Shown here: positions 17,333 to 30,393 of the stretch, piece by piece | Layout of the letters: each line of letters begins with the position of its first letter | Position numbering within the stretch: position 1 is the stretch's first letter | Assembly (NCBI GenBank): GCA_947462105.1 | Contig: CANHNJ010000017.1 | Coordinates: 1-52,380, forward strand | Origin: Alphaproteobacteria bacterium | GTDB lineage: Bacteria > Pseudomonadota > Alphaproteobacteria > Micropepsales > Micropepsaceae | DNA: 52,380 nucleotides | Reading direction: 5' to 3' | The notes under the pieces: model-generated | Seen by the model: only the letters and a program-made list of their open reading frames with translations | What the model was told of the DNA's origin: nothing | Databases searched by the model: none | Program-made: the position numbers and the translations under genes

Positions 17333-17970
17333 TGCAGTTCATCCTTCCCATTCCGCCGCGCGATAATCTCACCCGGGCCGATTTCATCGCCGCGCCGGGC
17401 AATCAACGCGCGTTGACGTTCCTGGAGTCTTTCCCGCACTGGCCCGCGCCTGCGGCCGCGCTGCATGGTCCCTCGGCCTCCGGCAAGTCGCACCTGGTGC
17501 AGATCTGGGCGCGGGCCGCGAAGGCAACCGTGGTGCGCGCCGCCGAACTCACCGAAGCTCCGCTGGGTGCCGTGGCGGTGGAGGATATCGATGCGGCACC
17601 CGGCGATACGCATGAGGGGGCCCTGTTTGACCTGTTCGAGCGCGGCACGCCGCTGCTGCTGACCGGGCGCACGCACCCCGCGCTGTGGCGCGTGGCGCTG
17701 CCCGACCTGGCCTCCCGCCATGCGGCGCTGCTGGCCTTCGACCTGGGGGCACCCGACGACGCCCTGCTGGCCGGGCTGGCGGCCAAGCTGTTCGCTGACC
17801 GGCAATTGGCCGTGCCGGAGGCAGTGATCCGCACCATGATTGCCCGGCTGGACCGCGATCCGGCCGCGATAAGGGACTTCGTGGCCCAGGCCGATGCCCA
17901 GGCACTTTCAGAGAAAAGGCCGGTAAATCTGGCACTTATCCGGGAACTGCTGGCCCCGCCCTTGCCATGA
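17332..17970 (+). CDS. hdaA: DnaA-related regulatory protein HdaA/Hda
   Basis: Hda with the sliding clamp stimulates ATP hydrolysis on DnaA and so blocks re-initiation of replication. The 212-residue protein has an N-terminal clamp-binding-type segment ([14 protein letters not shown]), a DnaA-like AAA+ domain with Walker [16 protein letters not shown] near residues 42-56, a compact VEDIDAAPG Walker B, and the lid helices. It has no DNA-binding domain IV, which separates it from DnaA. The position directly before ppk is the common alphaproteobacterial arrangement. Confidence 0.92.
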   Translation: MQFILPIPPRDNLTRADFIAAPGNQRALTFLESFPHWPAPAAALHGPSASGKSHLVQIWARAAKATVVRAAELTEAPLGAVAVEDIDAAPGDTHEGALFDLFERGTPLLLTGRTHPALWRVALPDLASRHAALLAFDLGAPDDALLAGLAAKLFADRQLAVPEAVIRTMIARLDRDPAAIRDFVAQADAQALSEKRPVNLALIRELLAPPLP

Positions 17971-18001
17971 CACGTTCATATTTTCCTGTCAGAGTTCCGG
18001 T

Positions 18002-20194
18002 ATGTCCTCGCACCCCGAACCTCTCCCGGCCAACGACGCGGCCGAAGCGTCCCTGACCGAAGACGTTGTCGCCTTCAGTGGCGGCAACGCCGTTTCGCTT
18101 GATCCCGCGTCCCCCAGCCGCTTCGTCAACCGCGAACTGTCTTGGCTGACCTTCAACCGCCGGGTGATCGAGGAATCCACCAACCGCCGTCACCCGCTGT
18201 TCGAGCGCCTGCGCTTCCTCTCCATCTCGGCCACCAATCTGGACGAGTTCTACATGGTGCGCGTGGCGGGCCTGATGGGCATGGTGCGCGAGGATGTCAT
18301 CACGCCGTCTGCCGATGGCCTGATGCCAGCGCAGCAGCTCGACGCCGTGGACAAGGCGGCGCGCGCCCTGATCGCCGACCAGCAGAAGGTCTGGGCCGGC
18401 ATCAACGCCGAATTGCGCGCCGAACAGGTGATCGTGGCGCGGCCCGACGAACTCTCCGACAACGACCGCAGCTTCCTGGTGGAACAGTTCCAGCAGCAGA
18501 TCTTCCCGGTGTTGACGCCGCTGGCGATCGACCCGGCGCATCCCTTTCCCTTCATTCCGAACCTGGGCTTCACCATCGCGCTGGAGCTGGAAGGCCACGG
18601 CAAGACCTTCACCGCCCTGATTCCGGTGCCGCCGCAGTTGCGCCGCTTCATCCGCCTGCCCGATACCGAGAGGCGCGTGCGCTTCCTGCCGCTGGAGGAT
18701 GTGATCGCGCTCAACTTCGACCGTCTCTTCGCCGGCAAGACGGTATCGGGCTGGGGCCTGTTCCGCATCCTGCGCGACAGCGATGTCGAGGTCGAGGAAG
18801 AGGCCGAAGACCTGGTGCTGCTGTTCGAGACTTTGCTCAAGCGCCGCCGTCGCGGCAGCGTCATCCACATGAAGTGCAGCAAGTCGATGCCCGATGGCCT
18901 GCGCCGCTTCATCGCCGGTCATCTTGACCTGGACGAGAGCGAGATTGTCATCGTCGAAAACCTGATGGGCCTGTCGGACCTGTCCAAGCTGATCCTGTCG
19001 GAGCGGCCTGAGCTGCAGTTCAAGCCCTATATCCCGCGCTCGCCCGAGCGCATCCGCGATCATGGCGGCGACTGTTTCGCCGCCATCCGCGAAAAGGATC
19101 TGGTCGTCCATCACCCGTTCGAGAGCTTCGACACGGTGGTGCAGTTCCTGCGCCAGGCCGCCGCCGATCCCGACGTGGTGGCGATCAAGCAGACGCTCTA
19201 CCGCACCAGCTCCGACAGCCCGATCGTGGCGGCGCTGATTGAGGCGGCGGAAGCGGGCAAGTCCGTCACGGCGCTGGTGGAGCTGAAGGCCCGCTTCGAC
19301 GAGGCCAACAACATCAAGTGGGCCCGGGACCTGGAGCGGGCAGGCGTGCAGGTGGTCTATGGCTTCGTCGCCCTGAAGACCCACGCCAAGGTCAGCCTGG
19401 TGGTGCGGCGCGAAGCCGGCCAACTGCGCACCTATGCCCATTTCGGCACCGGCAACTATCACCCCAACACGGCCCGCATCTATACCGACCTGTCGCTCTT
19501 CACCGCCGATCCCGCGCTGGGGCGCGACGCTGCCCAGATCTTCAACTTCATCACCGGCTATGCCGAGCCCATGGCGATGGAGAAGATGGCGATGTCGCCG
19601 ACCTCGCTGCGCGGCCGCCTGGTGGAAGCCATCCAGCAGGAGATGATGCATGCCAAGGCGGGCAAGCCCGCCGCCATCTGGGTCAAGCTCAACAGCCTGG
19701 TCGATCCGCACATGATCGATGCGCTCTACCGCGCCAGCCAGGCCGGGGTGAAGATCGATCTGATCGTGCGCGGCATCTGCTGTCTGCGCCCCGGCGTGCC
19801 CGGCCTGTCCGAGCATATCCGGGTCAAGTCCATCGTCGGCCGCTTCCTGGAACATGGCCGCATCATCGCCTTCGGCAACGGTCATGGCCTGCCCCACAAG
19901 GATGCCAAGGTCTTCATTTCCTCCGCCGACTGGATGCCCCGGAACCTGGATCGCCGGGTGGAGACCCTTGTTCCGATTGAGAATCCCACCGTCCATCAAC
20001 AGGTCCTTGACCAGATCATGGTGGCGCAGCTGAAAGACCAGGCCCAAAGCTGGTATATGCAGCCCGATGGAACCTATGTCCGCGATTCTCATTCTGAAGA
20101 CGCGGACGCTTTTTCGGCGCATACTTATTTCATGACCAACCCTTCGCTTTCGGGGCGCGGACGCGCCCTCAAGATGCAGAAGCCGCGGACCTGA
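18002..20194 (+). CDS. ppk1: Polyphosphate kinase 1
   Basis: PPK1 reversibly polymerises the gamma-phosphate of ATP into inorganic polyphosphate through a phosphohistidine. The 730-residue protein has the N domain ([35 protein letters not shown]) and the two PLD-like catalytic domains. The phosphorylated histidine is in [15 protein letters not shown], and the second active-site histidine in the [15 protein letters not shown] segment. An unusual acidic 30-residue N-terminal extension precedes the conserved part. It is followed after one base by the ppx-type gene, so synthesis and degradation are encoded together. Confidence 0.97.
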   Translation: MSSHPEPLPANDAAEASLTEDVVAFSGGNAVSLDPASPSRFVNRELSWLTFNRRVIEESTNRRHPLFERLRFLSISATNLDEFYMVRVAGLMGMVREDVITPSADGLMPAQQLDAVDKAARALIADQQKVWAGINAELRAEQVIVARPDELSDNDRSFLVEQFQQQIFPVLTPLAIDPAHPFPFIPNLGFTIALELEGHGKTFTALIPVPPQLRRFIRLPDTERRVRFLPLEDVIALNFDRLFAGKTVSGWGLFRILRDSDVEVEEEAEDLVLLFETLLKRRRRGSVIHMKCSKSMPDGLRRFIAGHLDLDESEIVIVENLMGLSDLSKLILSERPELQFKPYIPRSPERIRDHGGDCFAAIREKDLVVHHPFESFDTVVQFLRQAAADPDVVAIKQTLYRTSSDSPIVAALIEAAEAGKSVTALVELKARFDEANNIKWARDLERAGVQVVYGFVALKTHAKVSLVVRREAGQLRTYAHFGTGNYHPNTARIYTDLSLFTADPALGRDAAQIFNFITGYAEPMAMEKMAMSPTSLRGRLVEAIQQEMMHAKAGKPAAIWVKLNSLVDPHMIDALYRASQAGVKIDLIVRGICCLRPGVPGLSEHIRVKSIVGRFLEHGRIIAFGNGHGLPHKDAKVFISSADWMPRNLDRRVETLVPIENPTVHQQVLDQIMVAQLKDQAQSWYMQPDGTYVRDSHSEDADAFSAHTYFMTNPSLSGRGRALKMQKPRT

Positions 20195-20195
20195 C

Positions 20196-21704
20196 TTGTC
20201 ATCGGTCAGCGATCTTCGCAGGGCATTGACGCCCGCGCTGGACCGCGCGTGCATGCCTGTCGCTATCGTGGACATCGGCTCCAATTCCGTCCGCCTGGTG
20301 GTCTATGAAGGCGAAAGCCGCACTGCCGCCACCCTCCAGAACGAGAAATCCATCTGCGGCATCGGACGCGACATGGTTTCCACCGGCCGCCTGCATGCCG
20401 AAGGCTGCACCGAGGCGCTGGAGGCGCTGGCCCGCTTTCGCCTGATCGCCGATGGCCTGGGTGTGCCCACCCGCGAGGCGGTGGCGACGGCGGCGGCGCG
20501 CGACGCTTCCAATGGCGCCGAATTCATCGCCCGCGCCGAAAAGGCCTGGGGCTCGCCCATCCGCGTGCTGGCGGGTGAGGACGAAGCGCGCATCGCCGCC
20601 GAGGGTGTGATCGCGGGCATTCCCGAGGCCGACGGCATAGCCGCCGATCTGGGTGGCGGCAGCCTGGACATGGTGTCGGTCAAGGGCGGCAAGACGGGCG
20701 ATGCCTATTCGCTGCCTTTCGGACCGCTGCGGCTGATGGACCAGTCCAAAGGCGACCCCGACAAGGCGCGCGACATAGTAGACAAGGGTCTCAAAAGCCT
20801 TTCCGATCTCGATGCGGGCGCGCTGTATGCGGTGGGCGGCATCTGGCGCAGCTTCGCCCGTGTCGACATGGAGGAGCAGAACTATCCGCTCCATGTGTTG
20901 CAGCAATACGTCATCCCGCGCGGCCGCGCCTTGCGCCTGTGCAAGCTGCTGGCCGGCCTGTCCCGCGACTCCATTCGCAAGATCAAGGTTGTCTCCAAGC
21001 GCCGCGCCGACTCGTTGCCCTATGGCGCGGTGGTGCTGGAGCGGCTGATCGAGGCCGGTGGCATGAAGGATGTGGTGATCTCCGCCTATGGCCTGCGCGA
21101 AGGACTGCACTATGCGCTGCTGCCGTCCGCCGAGCGCGCCAAGGATCCGCTGGTGGATTTCGCCTATGCCAGCAATGCCCGCATGGCGCGCGTGCCGCTG
21201 CATGCCCAGGAAATGTTCGACTGGACGCGAGTGCTGTTTGAAGGCGAAAGCGCCGAGATGACGCGCATCCGCGAGGCTTCGGCCCTGTTCTCCGACATTG
21301 GCTGGCGGCGTCATCCCGACGACCGTGCCATCGGTGCCTTCGGCCAGGTGCTGACCGCGCCCTTTGCCGGGGCCGACCATCGTGCCCGCGCCCTGATCGC
21401 CGCTTCGCTTTTCCACCGCTATTCCGGCGACGAGGATTTCCCCCGCGACCTGGCGCTGGCGGCGCTGCTGGACAAGGATGATGAAAAGCGCGCGCGCCTG
21501 CTGGGCCTGACCTGGCGTTTCGGCTTCTCGCTGTCGGCCAGCGCGGCGGGCGAGTTCGCCAATTACAAGCTGCGTGTCACGCCCGCCAAGGTCATCCTGG
21601 AAGTGCCCAAGAAGCGCGAGGCCATCGCCAGCGAGCCCGTCCAGAAGCGTCTGGGTGAGCTCGCCGATGCGATGGGCCGTCGCGGCGAAATCCTGGTGGG
21701 CTAG
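20196..21704 (+). CDS. ppx: Exopolyphosphatase / GppA family phosphatase
   Basis: Ppx/GppA enzymes hydrolyse polyphosphate ends or pppGpp. The 502-residue frame shows the ASKHA fold motifs VAIVDIGSNSVRLVVYEG, ATAAARDASNGAEFI, and the phosphate-binding DLGGGSLDMVSV, with an HD-like C-terminal region. The start is uncertain: TTG 20196 lies one base after ppk1, while ATG 20253 begins MPVAIVDIGSNS directly at the fold. Context beside ppk1 favours exopolyphosphatase. The stop interlocks 4 bp with the convergent SMP-30-like gene. Confidence 0.92.
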   Translation: MSSVSDLRRALTPALDRACMPVAIVDIGSNSVRLVVYEGESRTAATLQNEKSICGIGRDMVSTGRLHAEGCTEALEALARFRLIADGLGVPTREAVATAAARDASNGAEFIARAEKAWGSPIRVLAGEDEARIAAEGVIAGIPEADGIAADLGGGSLDMVSVKGGKTGDAYSLPFGPLRLMDQSKGDPDKARDIVDKGLKSLSDLDAGALYAVGGIWRSFARVDMEEQNYPLHVLQQYVIPRGRALRLCKLLAGLSRDSIRKIKVVSKRRADSLPYGAVVLERLIEAGGMKDVVISAYGLREGLHYALLPSAERAKDPLVDFAYASNARMARVPLHAQEMFDWTRVLFEGESAEMTRIREASALFSDIGWRRHPDDRAIGAFGQVLTAPFAGADHRARALIAASLFHRYSGDEDFPRDLALAALLDKDDEKRARLLGLTWRFGFSLSASAAGEFANYKLRVTPAKVILEVPKKREAIASEPVQKRLGELADAMGRRGEILVG

Positions 21705-22792
21705 AACTTCGTCATTAGCTTCTTCGCCTTGACCGGCACGCGATAAAGGCCAGTACCGCCCGCGATATAGAGATTGCCGTCGGCGCCGAACTCGCAGTTC
21801 GGGGCAGAGCCGGCGATGCGGAAGCGGCCCAGGCGCTGGCCCTGTGGGTTGAAGACTCCGATGCCGCTATCGCCGGAGGTCCAGATATTGCCCGCCGCAT
21901 CGATCTTCATGCCGTCGCCGGCGGCGCGGGGATTGGCGAATTTCTGCGCCACGCGGTCGAACAGGGAGCGCTGCGACACCGAATTGCCCTGCTCGTCCAG
22001 GTCGTGCCGCACCCAGCCGAAATTGCCGTCGGTGTGATAGAGCACGCGGCCGTCGGGCGAAACGCCGACGCCGTTGGGCATCAGGTAGCGTCCGATCAGC
22101 GTCACGCTGTTGTCCGGGGCAAGCTTGAAGACGCCCATATACGGCATCTCGCGCAAGGGCGAGATATACTCGCCGCGCTGTTCTGGCGTGGCCTGGTTGA
22201 CCAGGCCATAAGGCGGATCGGTGAAGTAGATCGCACCGGTGGTGGGTGAAACGCACAGATCGTTGGGGCTGTTGAAACGCTTGCCCTCGAAACGGCTGGC
22301 CAGCACGGTGCGCTGCTTGGTGGCGATGTCGATGCGGATAATGCCTGGCGTGCCGCTGTCGGCCGCCAGGATGCCGCCGCGGCCCAGGGTCATGCCGTTG
22401 ATTCCGGCCTCGCGATGGACGGCTGGATTGGTCGGCGTCTGCAGGCCGGACGGCTTGAGCCAGGTTTGCAGCCCACCCTTGGGAGACCATTGCAGGATGG
22501 CATTCGCGCGCGGGTCGGAGGCGAGGAGATAGCCGTCGGCGCCACCGATCCAGACCGGGCCTTCGCACCATTCAAAGCCGGTATCGACGATGCGCTCGAT
22601 CCTGGCGGTGGAATCGACCAGCGCGTCGAAGGCCGGATCGAAGCGCTCGATCACGGGCGGCGGCGGCGGGCCGCCTGGCGCGGCGCCGCGTCCGGCGGGG
22701 GCCTGCTGGGCGCGAGCGGCGGGCGTGAAAGCGGCAAGGGCTGCCAGCGAGATGCCATTGGCGAGCATGTCGCGCCGCGACGGAGTCTTCAT
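21701..22792 (-). CDS. Tat-exported SMP-30/gluconolactonase-like protein
   Basis: The 363-residue protein has a twin-arginine signal, SRRDMLANGISLAALAAFTP, ending in ARAQ (~29), then a Pro/Gly-rich linker. A six-bladed SMP-30/LRE beta-propeller follows: FEWCEGPVWIGGADGYLLASD, GINGMTLGRGGILAADS, FNSPNDLCVSPTTGAIYFTDPPYG, and LPNGVGVSPDGR-like blades. The substrate is probably a sugar lactone, but family members vary widely. It is divergent from the small membrane ORF and the tatABC operon that would export it. Confidence 0.87.
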   Translation of the reverse strand: MKTPSRRDMLANGISLAALAAFTPAARAQQAPAGRGAAPGGPPPPPVIERFDPAFDALVDSTARIERIVDTGFEWCEGPVWIGGADGYLLASDPRANAILQWSPKGGLQTWLKPSGLQTPTNPAVHREAGINGMTLGRGGILAADSGTPGIIRIDIATKQRTVLASRFEGKRFNSPNDLCVSPTTGAIYFTDPPYGLVNQATPEQRGEYISPLREMPYMGVFKLAPDNSVTLIGRYLMPNGVGVSPDGRVLYHTDGNFGWVRHDLDEQGNSVSQRSLFDRVAQKFANPRAAGDGMKIDAAGNIWTSGDSGIGVFNPQGQRLGRFRIAGSAPNCEFGADGNLYIAGGTGLYRVPVKAKKLMTKF

Positions 22793-23068
22793 GATCGTTC
22801 CCCGGAATTATGTTTTACGTGGGCGGAGCATGAAGGGGGCTTCCAGTGCCTGCAAGCGGCAAAACCGGGACGGGCCGGAACGGGGCTGGGATATAATCCG
22901 TACACGGATTCATGCCGAACCCAGCCTGCTCAGGGGCGGGCGGTCTTTCCCCGTGGGGAAAGTATTTCGACGCCGATTTTGCAGCGCGAATCACTTTGCC
23001 CTCTCAACAAGCCCCGGGCAAAGGCGTATGATGGCATCGTCCTCATGTCGTATCGCAGGAGATCTTGC
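22793..23068. other. Divergent intergenic spacer before the small membrane gene
   Basis: These 276 bases lie between the SMP-30-like start and the small ORF. A TATAAT (22892-22897) is present but no matching -35 lies 16-18 bases upstream. In-frame codons run through it without family resemblance. Nothing else is recognised. Confidence 0.4.
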
Positions 23069-23206
23069 ATGGACCATGATGTGCATCTGCCGGAAGACGT
23101 CGATCGCGCCGGTGTTTTCAGCAAAGTCATCGCCGCCCTGGTCATCGCCGCAGCGATTGCGGCGATCTGTGGCTATGTCGTTTACGGCTCGGGGATGTGG
23201 GCCTAG
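23069..23206 (+). CDS. Small single-TM membrane protein (45 aa)
   Basis: This ORF begins MDHDVHLPEDVDRAGVFSK and then has one hydrophobic helix (VIAALVIAAAIAAICGYVVYG) that reaches almost to the C-terminus. An AGGAG ribosome site sits 7 bases before ATG 23069; an in-frame ATG at 23045 has none. The acidic N-terminus and single TM resemble many small inner-membrane proteins, but no family is recognised. A hairpin (GGACGG / CCGTCC, 23241-23259) follows. Confidence 0.55.
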   Translation: MDHDVHLPEDVDRAGVFSKVIAALVIAAAIAAICGYVVYGSGMWA

Positions 23207-23466
23207 GGCCCGATCCTGACGCCGCAAGGCCTGGCATGACGGACGGAATGGCGCCGTCCTGAGGGGCTGCGCTGTCCGTTCGCCTGCGCCATTGGACCCG
23301 CCAGCAGCTTCGCATGGGCGGCGGGTTGCATCGTGCGCCGGAAACCCCATTTTCAGGTCGGACTTGCGCCGGGCGCGCGCGCGCGCTTTAACAGGAGCAT
23401 GAGCCCGGCCCTGGTTGGGACCGCCCCGCAAATCGCGTGGTATTACAAGTATTTAAGGAGAGCGTC
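23207..23466 (+). other. Spacer upstream of tatA with two GC hairpins
   Basis: The 260 bases hold a GGACGG-loop-CCGTCC hairpin (23241-23259, no T tract) and a longer ACCCGCC/GGCGGGT stem (23296-23302 with 23320-23326). A run of alternating GC lies near 23370, followed by an AT-richer stretch ending in AAGGAG before tatA. I do not recognise an RNA family; SRP RNA and RNase P motifs were looked for and not found. Confidence 0.4.
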
Positions 23467-23685
23467 ATGGGTGGTTTCGGCATCTGGCACTGGGTTATCC
23501 TGGCTGTGGTCGTTCTGGTCATGTTCGGCGGCAAGGGCAAGATTTCCGACCTGATGGGCGATTTCGGCAAGGGCGTGAACAGCTTCAAGAAGGGGCTGGG
23601 CGAAGGTGCCAAGGAAGATCCCAAGGTCATCAACGGCGAAGCCCGCGCGGCCGACCCGGTGAACAAGGACAAGACCGCCGCCTGA
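23467..23685 (+). CDS. tatA: Sec-independent translocase subunit TatA
   Basis: TatA oligomerises to form the pore for folded proteins carrying twin-arginine signals. From ATG 23467 (AAGGAG 7 bases upstream) it is 72 residues. It has the N-terminal TM helix ([17 protein letters not shown]), the FGxGK-like hinge, an amphipathic helix ([20 protein letters not shown]) and a charged tail. The ten in-frame residues upstream are not part of the family. It is the first gene of tatABC. Confidence 0.95.
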   Translation: MGGFGIWHWVILAVVVLVMFGGKGKISDLMGDFGKGVNSFKKGLGEGAKEDPKVINGEARAADPVNKDKTAA

Positions 23686-23707
23686 CGGTCCTGCCGGGCG
23701 CGCCCTT

Positions 23708-24106
23708 ATGTTTGATTTCTTCAGCTGGAAGCTCCTGATCCTGCTCGGCGTCGCGCTGGTGGTGGTGGGCCCCAAGGACCTGCCCAAATTCATGCACATG
23801 ATGGGGCGCTGGGCCGGCAAGGCGCGCGCCATGGCCAACGACTTCAAGCGCAGCTTCGACGAGATGGCGCGCCAGAGCGAGCTGGACGAACTGCGCAAGG
23901 AAGTCGAAGCGTTGCGGGCCAAGAACCCGCTGGCCGATCTCGAGAAGTCGCTGAACGAATCCTCCGTCTATCCCGAGACGTCCACGGCGTCGGCCGACGA
24001 GGCGACGCCGCGCGCCGGCGAGTTCATGGTCACCGACACGCCGGTTCCGCCCGCGTCTGTCGCGGATAGCGAACCCGCTGCCAGCAGCGAGCGCGCCGCG
24101 TCGTGA
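23708..24106 (+). CDS. tatB: Sec-independent translocase subunit TatB
   Basis: TatB works with TatC in signal-peptide recognition. The 132-residue product begins MFDFFSWKLLILLGVALVVVGPKDLPKFM: a TM helix ending in the typical VGPKDLP hinge. An amphipathic helix (MGRWAGKARAMANDFKRSFDEM) and an acidic, poorly conserved tail follow. Its TGA overlaps the tatC GTG as GTGA. Confidence 0.95.
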   Translation: MFDFFSWKLLILLGVALVVVGPKDLPKFMHMMGRWAGKARAMANDFKRSFDEMARQSELDELRKEVEALRAKNPLADLEKSLNESSVYPETSTASADEATPRAGEFMVTDTPVPPASVADSEPAASSERAAS

Positions 24107-24944
24107 TCTCGCCAACCCCGGAAGACGAGGCGGCGCTCGACGCCACCAAGGCGCCCCTGATGGAGCACCTGATCGAGCTGCGCAAGCGGCTGGTCTGGTC
24201 GGTGGCGTCCTTCGCGGTCGCCTTCGGCATCAGCTTCGGCTTCGCCAAATACATCTATGCCTTCCTGACCATTCCGCTGGCGCATGCCCTGGCCGGCAAG
24301 GCCGATGCGCACCTGATCTTCACGGCGCTGGGCGAGGTGTTCTTCGCCTATGTGAAGATCGGCATGTTCGGCGGCCTCTGCCTGGCCTTTCCGTTCATTG
24401 CCGCCCAGCTCTGGATGTTCATCGCGCCCGGCCTCTACAAGCATGAGCGCAACGCCTTCCTGCCCTTCCTGTTGGCGACGCCCTTCTGCTTCATCGCGGG
24501 CGCGGCCTTCGCCTATTACGTGCTGCTGCCTTACGCCATCCACTTCTTTGTCGGCTTCGAGACGCCAGGCGTGATGGGTGGGGCGCTGGGCATCCAGCTG
24601 CAGGCCAAGGTCAGCGAATATCTCGACCTGGTGATGAAGCTGCTCTTCGCCTTCGGCTTGACATTCCAGTTGCCGGTGCTGCTTTCGCTGCTGGGCAAGG
24701 TGGGGATCATCACCTCGCGCCAGCTGCGCGACATGCGCCGCTTCGCCATTGTCGGTCTGTTCGCGGTGGCGGCGGTGGTCACGCCCCCCGATCCGGTCTC
24801 GATGCTGGCGCTGGCGGTGCCGCTGGTGGGGCTCTACGAGATTTCGGTGCTGCTGGTACGCTGGATCGAGCGTGGCCGCGCCCGGGACGAAGCCGCGCGG
24901 CTGGCGAAGGAAGCAGCGGAAGCAGCTGCCGGCAGCGAAAACAG

Positions 24945-24948
<4 letters not shown>
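24103..24948 (+). CDS. tatC: Sec-independent translocase subunit TatC
   Basis: TatC is the six-TM receptor for twin-arginine signal peptides. The 281-residue protein starts at GTG 24103. It shows APLMEHLIELRKRLVWSV near residue 12, FTALGEVFFAYVKIGMFGG with the conserved Glu, FIAPGLYKHERNAFLPF, and VTPPDPVSMLALAVPLVGLYE. It has six hydrophobic spans and a charged C-terminal tail. The stop interlocks by 4 bp with the convergent histidine kinase gene. Confidence 0.97.
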
Positions 24949-26000
<1,052 letters not shown>

Positions 26001-26175
26001 GGCGTTTCCCCTGTCTCAGCGGGAAGAAGTCTAGGCAGGTTCCCATTGCAGTCCGGTTTCGGACTTGTCTGAAATGCAAGCGGCCCTGTTAGGTGGTTGT
26101 TAAGGCTGCCCGGCCCGCAAGCCCGCGAAAAAGCCCGGTTTTGACGGGCGGACGGCCCGTGGCATAAGGCGATAA

Positions 26176-28670
<2,495 letters not shown>

Positions 28671-28733
28671 GCGCCTGTCTTATAGGCGATGCGCCGCATT
28701 GTGAAAAACCGCCCCCTGCGGTACTTCCAGACC

Positions 28734-29525
28734 ATGTCCAAGCCCCTGCGCATCCTGGTCACCAACGATGACGGCATCCATGCCCCCGGGCTGGTGGTGG
28801 CCGAGAAGATCGCCCGCGAACTGTCCGACGATGTCTGGGTGGTGGCGCCGGAAAACGAACAATCGGGCGCATCGCATTCGCTGACCCTGGCCTCGCCCTT
28901 ACGCCTGCGCAAGATAGGTGAGCGCCACTTTGCCGTCACGGGTACGCCGACCGATTGCGTCATGATGGCGGCGTTGTCGATCCTGGAGCATGAGCCGCCC
29001 ACGCTGGTGCTGTCGGGCGTCAATTCCGGTTCCAACCTCGCCGATGACGTCACCTATTCCGGCACCGTCGCGGGCGCGATGGAAGGTTGCGCCCTGGGGA
29101 TTCCCGCCATCGCCATGAGCCAGGAATATGGCGATGGTGGCCGTGTCGGGCTGGACTGGAGCGTGGGCGAAACGCATGGCGCCGCCGTGATCCGCCGCCT
29201 GCTTGATGCGGGCTGGCCGCAGGGTGTGTTGATGAACATCAATTTCCCCGGTGTCGCCGCCGCCGATGTCACCAGCGTGGCGCTGGTGCCGCAGGGCCAT
29301 TACGACCTGCAATCCACCGAGATCCACCAGCGCATGGATGTGCGCGAGCGGGCCTATTACTGGATCGGCCTGCGCCGCCACGAGACCGTGCCGCCCGAAG
29401 ACAGCGACCTTGGCGCAGTCACAGCCGGCAGGATTTCGGTAACCCCGCTGCATCTCAATCTCACCGAACATGCGGTGCTGAAAAAGATGCGGGAAAAGCT
29501 GGGTCAAATCTCACTGAAGTCTTAA
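28734..29525 (+). CDS. surE: 5'/3'-nucleotidase SurE
   Basis: SurE is a divalent-metal phosphatase acting on nucleoside monophosphates. From ATG 28734 it is 263 residues and starts LRILVTNDDGIHAPGL with the metal-binding DD. VAPENEQSGASHSLTL, TGTPTDCVMMA and SGVNSGSNLADDVTYSGTVAGAMEG follow. The earlier in-frame ATG (28689) would add 15 unrelated residues. The usual order is surE-pcm-nlpD; here an NlpD-like gene follows but pcm is missing. Confidence 0.95.
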   Translation: MSKPLRILVTNDDGIHAPGLVVAEKIARELSDDVWVVAPENEQSGASHSLTLASPLRLRKIGERHFAVTGTPTDCVMMAALSILEHEPPTLVLSGVNSGSNLADDVTYSGTVAGAMEGCALGIPAIAMSQEYGDGGRVGLDWSVGETHGAAVIRRLLDAGWPQGVLMNINFPGVAAADVTSVALVPQGHYDLQSTEIHQRMDVRERAYYWIGLRRHETVPPEDSDLGAVTAGRISVTPLHLNLTEHAVLKKMREKLGQISLKS

Positions 29526-29629
29526 CGCGGGCCGCGCAGGAATTTTCGCGCGCCCGTTCTTGGTTAAGCCGCCCTTCATCTTTCCCCGCGATGATCCGTT
29601 TCGAGGCATTCGTGCAGAAGGCATGAAAA

Positions 29630-30340
29630 ATGGACCGTCGTACTTCCAAGATGATCGCGCTGCTGGCGCTGAGCCTGTTGCCGCTGCTGAGCGCCTGTGC
29701 GTCCGACACGCCGGAAACGCAGCTCTCCTGGGGCGTCAATGATCGCCTGGGCAAGCGCGCCCCGGTGCGTACCGCCGCTGCGGCCACCAACGGCGCGCCG
29801 CGCGTCTATGTCTATCAGGATGCGGGCGAAGCCATCGCCGAACCGCCGGTGCCGACGCCCCGCCCCGCCTATCGCACCGCCGTCGCCCAGCGCGGCACGC
29901 CGGTCTATGAATATCGCGAACCCGCCGACAGCCGCCCTACCGTCGTCGCCGGCAATGTCGCCTTCGCCTGGCCGGTGAATGGCCGCGTGATCGCCGGCTT
30001 TGGCGTCACCCGCAATGGCGAGCGCAATGACGGCATCAATATCGCCGCCAGCATGAATGCGCCGATCCGCGCTTCGGCCAGCGGCACGGTCAGCTATTCC
30101 GGCACGCTCAACGGTTATGGCAACCTGGTGCTGATCAAGCACTCCAACGGCTATGTCACTGCCTATGCCCATGCCGACCGCATGCTGGTCGGGCAGGGCG
30201 ATTTCGTCGCCAAGGGCCAGGTGATCGGCTATGCCGGGCAGACCGGCGACGTGTCCTCGCCGCAGGTGCATTTCGAGATCCGCAACGGCACGACGCCGGT
30301 GAATCCGGAACGCCTGCTGGTTGCGCGGGCGGGTGCCTAG
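29630..30340 (+). CDS. NlpD/EnvC-like lipoprotein with degenerate LytM (M23) domain
   Basis: The 236-residue protein is a predicted lipoprotein: LLALSLLPLLSAC gives a lipobox with Cys at about residue 23. A Pro-rich linker leads to a LytM/M23 domain (residues ~110-230: FAWPVNGRVIAGFG, GYGNLVLIKHSNGYVTAYAHAD, VHFEIRNGTTPVNPERLL). The zinc ligands are mostly lost: RNDGIN replaces the HxGxD pattern and QVH replaces HxH. This matches NlpD/EnvC, which activate amidases rather than cut peptidoglycan. No LysM domain is seen. A role in septal wall splitting is inferred. Confidence 0.85.
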   Translation: MDRRTSKMIALLALSLLPLLSACASDTPETQLSWGVNDRLGKRAPVRTAAAATNGAPRVYVYQDAGEAIAEPPVPTPRPAYRTAVAQRGTPVYEYREPADSRPTVVAGNVAFAWPVNGRVIAGFGVTRNGERNDGINIAASMNAPIRASASGTVSYSGTLNGYGNLVLIKHSNGYVTAYAHADRMLVGQGDFVAKGQVIGYAGQTGDVSSPQVHFEIRNGTTPVNPERLLVARAGA

Positions 30341-30390
30341 GAGCGCCGGCCCAGCCGGAGCGCAGCGAAGGCGTTAGGCCGCGCGACCAT
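30341..30390 (+). repeat. REP-like intergenic palindromic element, copy B
   Basis: It starts directly after the M23 stop codon with GAGCGCCGGCCCAG and ends GCGTTAGGCCGCGCGACCA, a few bases before the stop of the convergent DUF815 gene. The ends match copy A (1412-1467, minus) and copy C (34821-34872, minus). It may serve as a bidirectional terminator; no T tract is present. Confidence 0.65.
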
Positions 30391-30393
30391 TAA

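Noticed and set aside
17936-20284. 782-codon open frame on the minus strand opposite ppk1
   Set aside because: It mirrors ppk1, has no domain resemblance, and is rich in His/Arg/Gln as expected for an antisense frame in GC-rich DNA.
22892-22897. TATAAT upstream of the small membrane gene
   Set aside because: No -35 match at 16-18 bases upstream, so it is not reported as a promoter.
22415-23068. Long 5' extension of the small membrane ORF
   Set aside because: The extension runs through the SMP-30-like gene and intergenic DNA, has no ribosome site, and lacks any family pattern.
23207-23466. Possible SRP RNA or other ncRNA before tatA
   Set aside because: The GGAAGCAGCC-type SRP tetraloop region and other conserved RNA motifs are absent; only generic hairpins are seen.
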